From positions 1 to 25,786 of IMG/VR virus record IMGVR_UViG_3300030060_002228: DNA of 25,786 bases. One strand, written 5' to 3'. Positions within the stretch are counted from its first letter, which is position 1; the number at the start of each line of letters is the position of its first letter. The notes beneath the pieces are model-generated. The model saw nothing but the letters and a program-made list of their open reading frames with translations, was not told the DNA's origin and did no database searches. Both the position numbers and the translations under genes were made by a program. Shown one piece after another: positions 23,331-25,786 of the stretch. This DNA comes from a virus.

Positions 23331-25019
23331 TTAAGCTGCGGTGTCAACCTCTTTCCATGTAGCGGTTGTGCCGGTATCTACTTCATTCCAGATCAAATTA
23401 TATACTGTTCCTACGTTAGCTGTCAAGCCTATTCCAGTAGGTAAAACAATACCATCTGCAGTAACTATTTCTTCTCCCTCATTCATAGTCATGCCAATAC
23501 CTGTTAACATGACGTCTGGAGATGGATCTGCTTGACCTAAATTAGCAGTCATAGCTATACCTGTAATTTCGAATGTATTACTAGGATTACCCCAGTTTCC
23601 TTCTCCCCAACCGTATCTACCCCAACCTTGGTTAATTTCACCTGCTACAGTCTCTTCTCCTAAAGTTGTAGTCATTGAAATACCTGTAGGTATTACTGTT
23701 TGGATATTAGTATTTTCGTTCCATGGTTGTTGACCCCATGCTTCTCTACCCCAACCAACTTTAACTTCTGCTGTTGTGGATACAGATGCAAGAGTTGCTG
23801 ACATTGCTTGCCCAGAAAGCGTTGCACCTTCATTTGGTGAACCCCAAACTTGTGCACCCCATTCTGTTCTACCCCAACCTTGATTAATTTCACTCGATAT
23901 ACTTACACTGCCAATTGTAGCTGACATTGCTATTCCAGTTAAAGATGCAACAGGAACAAAAACGTTGTCATTCCAAGGAGCAGTGCCCCAAGTTGATCTA
24001 CCCCAACCTTCATTAACTTGCGCTGTAACAGTTGGTGAGGCAAGAGTCGCTGACATTGCAATACCAGTTAAAGATGCAGCTTCATCTGTATCACCCCAAA
24101 CTTGATTACCCCAAGCTCCTCGTGACCAACCTGCATTTACTTCTGCAGTCACTGTTTCTTCACCTTGAGCGACAGTCATCGCTTGACCAGTTACATTTAC
24201 GCTTAATTCTGTTTCGTTAGTATTCCAACCTTCTTGTCCCCAACCTTTTCTACCCCAACCAGTATTTACTTGAGTAGTTATAGTTGGACTTGCAAGAGTT
24301 GCAGACATTTGAATACCTGTTGGTTGTGTTTGTCCAAAGATACCCCATGATGCTTCGTTCCAACCAAATCGTCCCCAACCTGTGTTTACTTGTTCTGTGG
24401 TAGTCACACTTCCTAAAGAAGCTGACATTGATATGCCTGATAAAATTCCTGATCCTGAGTCGGTTACATCACCCCACTCACCGTTGTTCCATGCTGTTGT
24501 TCCCCAACCTTCTCTTAAAAATGCTGTGACTCCATCTGTTGCTATGGTTGCGCCATTACCTGTTACGTTAAAAGTTGAATTTTCATTATCGTTCCAGTTA
24601 CCAACACTCCATGCACCTGCACCCCAAGAATCAACTTGAAGGTCCATAACACCACCCATTCCTGAGCCGTGTACATAACAAATAAAATAAAAATCTGCAG
24701 TTTGAGAAACTGTAAGTTCTACAGAACGAGTTGTTGCTGCGTTAAAAGTTGTTGTGTCTGTGTATTGAGCGTAAGAAACTGTCGACCCATCTAATTTAAA
24801 AGTTACACCAGAAGTTATTGCTTGACCTGTTGATGTAGTTGTAGAAAAAATTAATGGGTGATTATCATTAGTATAGTCATCTTGATTAAACGCATACGTT
24901 AAGCCGCCGACTACATCGACGTCCATCGTACGAACACCGTCTAAATAAAATACATTTCCTGTCCCGCCGCCGTACCTACTGCCTGTTGCAACAGTAACTG
25001 TATACGTTTTAAACGCCAT
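23331..25019 (-). CDS. Virion protein with cupredoxin-like N-terminal domain and nine Trp-rich repeats
   Basis: This 562-residue protein begins with a beta-rich domain (1-130) containing NDNHPLIFST (H54), then FYFICYVHGSGMGGVMDL with C114, H117 and M121. That His plus Cys-x2-His-x3-Met set is the ligand order of type 1 copper (plastocyanin-like) sites, though binding is unproven. From about residue 131 to 505 there are nine units of about 40 residues, each with a Trp block (such as TGWGRKGWGQEGW) followed by a strand block (such as LTGIAMSATLASPTVTAQVN). A short tail ends NLIWNEVDTGTTATWKEVD. The likely place is the virion surface or a fibre-like protein; no signal peptide exists. Its SD AGGAGGT lies inside a stem-loop with the start codon. 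It follows the 147-aa structural gene after 15 nt. Confidence 0.8.
   Translation of the reverse strand: MAFKTYTVTVATGSRYGGGTGNVFYLDGVRTMDVDVVGGLTYAFNQDDYTNDNHPLIFSTTTSTGQAITSGVTFKLDGSTVSYAQYTDTTTFNAATTRSVELTVSQTADFYFICYVHGSGMGGVMDLQVDSWGAGAWSVGNWNDNENSTFNVTGNGATIATDGVTAFLREGWGTTAWNNGEWGDVTDSGSGILSGISMSASLGSVTTTEQVNTGWGRFGWNEASWGIFGQTQPTGIQMSATLASPTITTQVNTGWGRKGWGQEGWNTNETELSVNVTGQAMTVAQGEETVTAEVNAGWSRGAWGNQVWGDTDEAASLTGIAMSATLASPTVTAQVNEGWGRSTWGTAPWNDNVFVPVASLTGIAMSATIGSVSISSEINQGWGRTEWGAQVWGSPNEGATLSGQAMSATLASVSTTAEVKVGWGREAWGQQPWNENTNIQTVIPTGISMTTTLGEETVAGEINQGWGRYGWGEGNWGNPSNTFEITGIAMTANLGQADPSPDVMLTGIGMTMNEGEEIVTADGIVLPTGIGLTANVGTVYNLIWNEVDTGTTATWKEVDTAA
23505..24629 (-). repeat. Nine tandem ~120-bp coding repeats (Trp-rich ~40-aa units)
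   Basis: Each repeat encodes a Trp block of the form GWGRxxWGxxxW and a beta block of the form TGIAMSATLxSxTVTAxV. On the plus strand the DNA signature TACCCCAACC (reverse complement of the GWGR codons) recurs at near-constant spacing. Units differ in sequence, so they have diverged since duplication, though some (for example those with SLTGIAMSATLASPTV) remain close. Repeats of this length could recombine to change protein length. Confidence 0.78.
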
Positions 25020-25035
25020 AGGAGTTACCTCCTAT
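25018..25035 (-). promoter_or_regulatory. Hairpin sequestering the Shine-Dalgarno and start codon
   Basis: On the minus strand ATAGGAG-GTAA-CTCCTAT is a perfect 7-bp stem with a GTAA (GNRA-type) loop. The 5' arm and loop contain the SD AGGAGGT; the 3' arm ends with the first two bases of the ATG of the gene at 23331-25019. The stop TAA of the upstream gene overlaps the hairpin base, so a ribosome finishing that gene would open it. This suggests translational coupling or dose control of the repeat protein. Confidence 0.55.
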
Positions 25036-25478
25036 TAACCAGAGATCCTTAGAATCGCTGCTGTTGACGTGGCTGCTGGAAACTGAATAGTAAACGTTCC
25101 TGATGTTGCTGTTTTATCACTTCCAAAATCTAAAACTGCTACAGCTTTGTTAGAGAAAGTTGTATTATATATTAATGCACCTCTCGCTGTTAAAGTTACG
25201 CCAGTAAAAGATCTATCTGCAAAGTCAACTCTTGCTACACCAGCTGTCATTGAAGTTCCAGAATTAACTAGTTTTCCGCCACCCTGTGTGTATTGTCCAG
25301 AGTTAGAAACTTGGTTTCCTGTACTGTCTCCAGGATATACAGTTGTTGTTGAATTTAAAGTTGCAGAAGAAGTATAAAGAGCGATTTTAAAAACATCACC
25401 ACCTGATTGTGAAAAGTCGTGATCTCCATCAAATAGTTCTTTTTTAAAACTGTTTGCTATTGCTTGTGTTATTGCCAT
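25035..25478 (-). CDS. Conserved marine-phage structural protein (147 aa)
   Basis: The protein starts MAITQAIANSFKKELFDGDH and continues SGGDVFKIALYTSSATLNST, a sequence type widespread in cyanophage, pelagiphage and environmental phage structural clusters. The rest is beta-rich (VNSGTSMTAGVARVDFADRS, TARGALIYNTTFSNKAVAVL) and ends with SGTFTIQFPAATSTAAILRI. No enzyme motif, signal or membrane segment is present. AAGGAG lies 7 nt before the ATG, giving a strong ribosome site. Its stop is inside the hairpin that controls the next gene. I infer a tail or head structural protein; the exact position in the particle is unknown. Confidence 0.76.
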   Translation of the reverse strand: MAITQAIANSFKKELFDGDHDFSQSGGDVFKIALYTSSATLNSTTTVYPGDSTGNQVSNSGQYTQGGGKLVNSGTSMTAGVARVDFADRSFTGVTLTARGALIYNTTFSNKAVAVLDFGSDKTATSGTFTIQFPAATSTAAILRISG

Positions 25479-25489
25479 GTTTTATCTCC

Positions 25490-25786
25490 TTATCCTTGTT
25501 TTGGTAAACGAGGTGCGCTTTCAATAAACTCATCTCGTCTTCTTCTTCCCATTTGCTCTATAGAGAATCCTTCAATCGCTTGTTTATACCTTTGTTCGTA
25601 TAATTGCAAGAGATCTGTCGGTCCCTTTAGAAAACCATATGCCTCAACTAGGCAAGCATATAAAAGTCCGTTGGGAAATTGCAAACTCAGATATGTAGTT
25701 GTATTTGTAGACGATAATCCAGAAGGTTTCAAGATATAATTTAACTGAATCGTATAAGCAGCGTCTGCCACAGGAGCAAAAACTAG
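25490..25786 (-). CDS. Phage structural/adaptor-type protein, C-terminal part (partial, runs off right edge)
   Basis: The frame is open to the right edge, so the N-terminus is missing; at the edge it reads LVFAPVADAAYTIQLNYILK and goes on to TYLSLQFPNGLLYACLVEAY and GFLKGPTDLLQLYEQRYKQA. An in-frame GTG at 25771 is probably internal. This C-terminal pattern, DAAYTI followed by a helix with LLYACLVEAYGFLKG, resembles that of small head-to-tail adaptor or similar structural proteins in marine phages, as I remember them. The basic RMGRRRRDEF-like stretch near residue 75 may contact DNA or the portal. It is the first gene of the leftward late block visible here, with an 11-nt gap to the next gene. 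Confidence 0.66.
   Translation of the reverse strand, partial: LVFAPVADAAYTIQLNYILKPSGLSSTNTTTYLSLQFPNGLLYACLVEAYGFLKGPTDLLQLYEQRYKQAIEGFSIEQMGRRRRDEFIESAPRLPKQG

Noticed and set aside
23505-24629. Regular repeats as a CRISPR array
   Set aside because: The ~120-bp units are coding, diverged, and have no short conserved repeat with unique spacers.

Overview
The window looks like a fragment of an uncultured marine tailed-phage genome. The DNA is AT-rich by eye, genes are packed with 1-20 bp overlaps, and several proteins are of types that recur in pelagiphage, cyanophage and Mediterranean virome genomes: the structural protein starting MAITQAIANSF, a fibre with the N-terminal motif ENSGTWGQITNTNL, the motif DDIPAMLSNNEFVFTADAVR, and a 130-aa protein starting MAHFAELDENN. 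A P22 gp10-like protein together with large putative ejection proteins suggests a podovirus or related short-tailed virus. A SAR11 or other low-GC marine bacterial host is plausible, but the sequence does not prove it.

Layout. At the left edge a partial minus-strand gene (1-292) diverges from a plus-strand SNF2-type helicase (364-1788) over a 71-bp region with two overlapping sigma70-like promoters. A small membrane protein follows the helicase. From 1985 to the right edge everything is on the minus strand, so that block is read right to left. It begins with a partial C-terminal piece of a structural/adaptor-type protein (25490-25786). Next come a structural protein (25035-25478), a long protein with a cupredoxin-like N-terminal domain and nine Trp-rich repeats (23331-25019), a tail-fibre-like protein (22179-23249), a glycine-rich adhesin-like protein (21069-22157) and a 130-aa protein (20671-21063). 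Then comes the most striking part: ten 2-oxoglutarate/Fe(II) oxygenase-like genes in about 6 kb (14664-20629), interrupted only by one unrelated 114-aa gene. After this come a gp10-like tail protein, a GT32 glycosyltransferase, three small proteins, a GT4-like and a GT-A-type glycosyltransferase, five virion/ejection-type proteins (2194-9342) and a small coiled-coil/membrane protein that may be a holin-like lysis protein (1985-2194).

How it may work together. The minus-strand block is one late operon by appearance, with tight spacing and many ATGA, TAATG and 8-bp stop/start overlaps. Because the oxygenases and three glycosyltransferases sit among fibre and tail genes, I infer a virion or host-surface modification pathway: hydroxylation, possibly followed by glycosylation, of fibre proteins or of glycans. 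This is a hypothesis; the sequence shows only the gene content and motifs.

No gene-free stretch exceeds 300 bases; the largest gaps are 293-363 and 23250-23330, both holding promoter candidates. I found no tRNA, rRNA, CRISPR array, insertion sequence, integrase or convincing rho-independent terminator.
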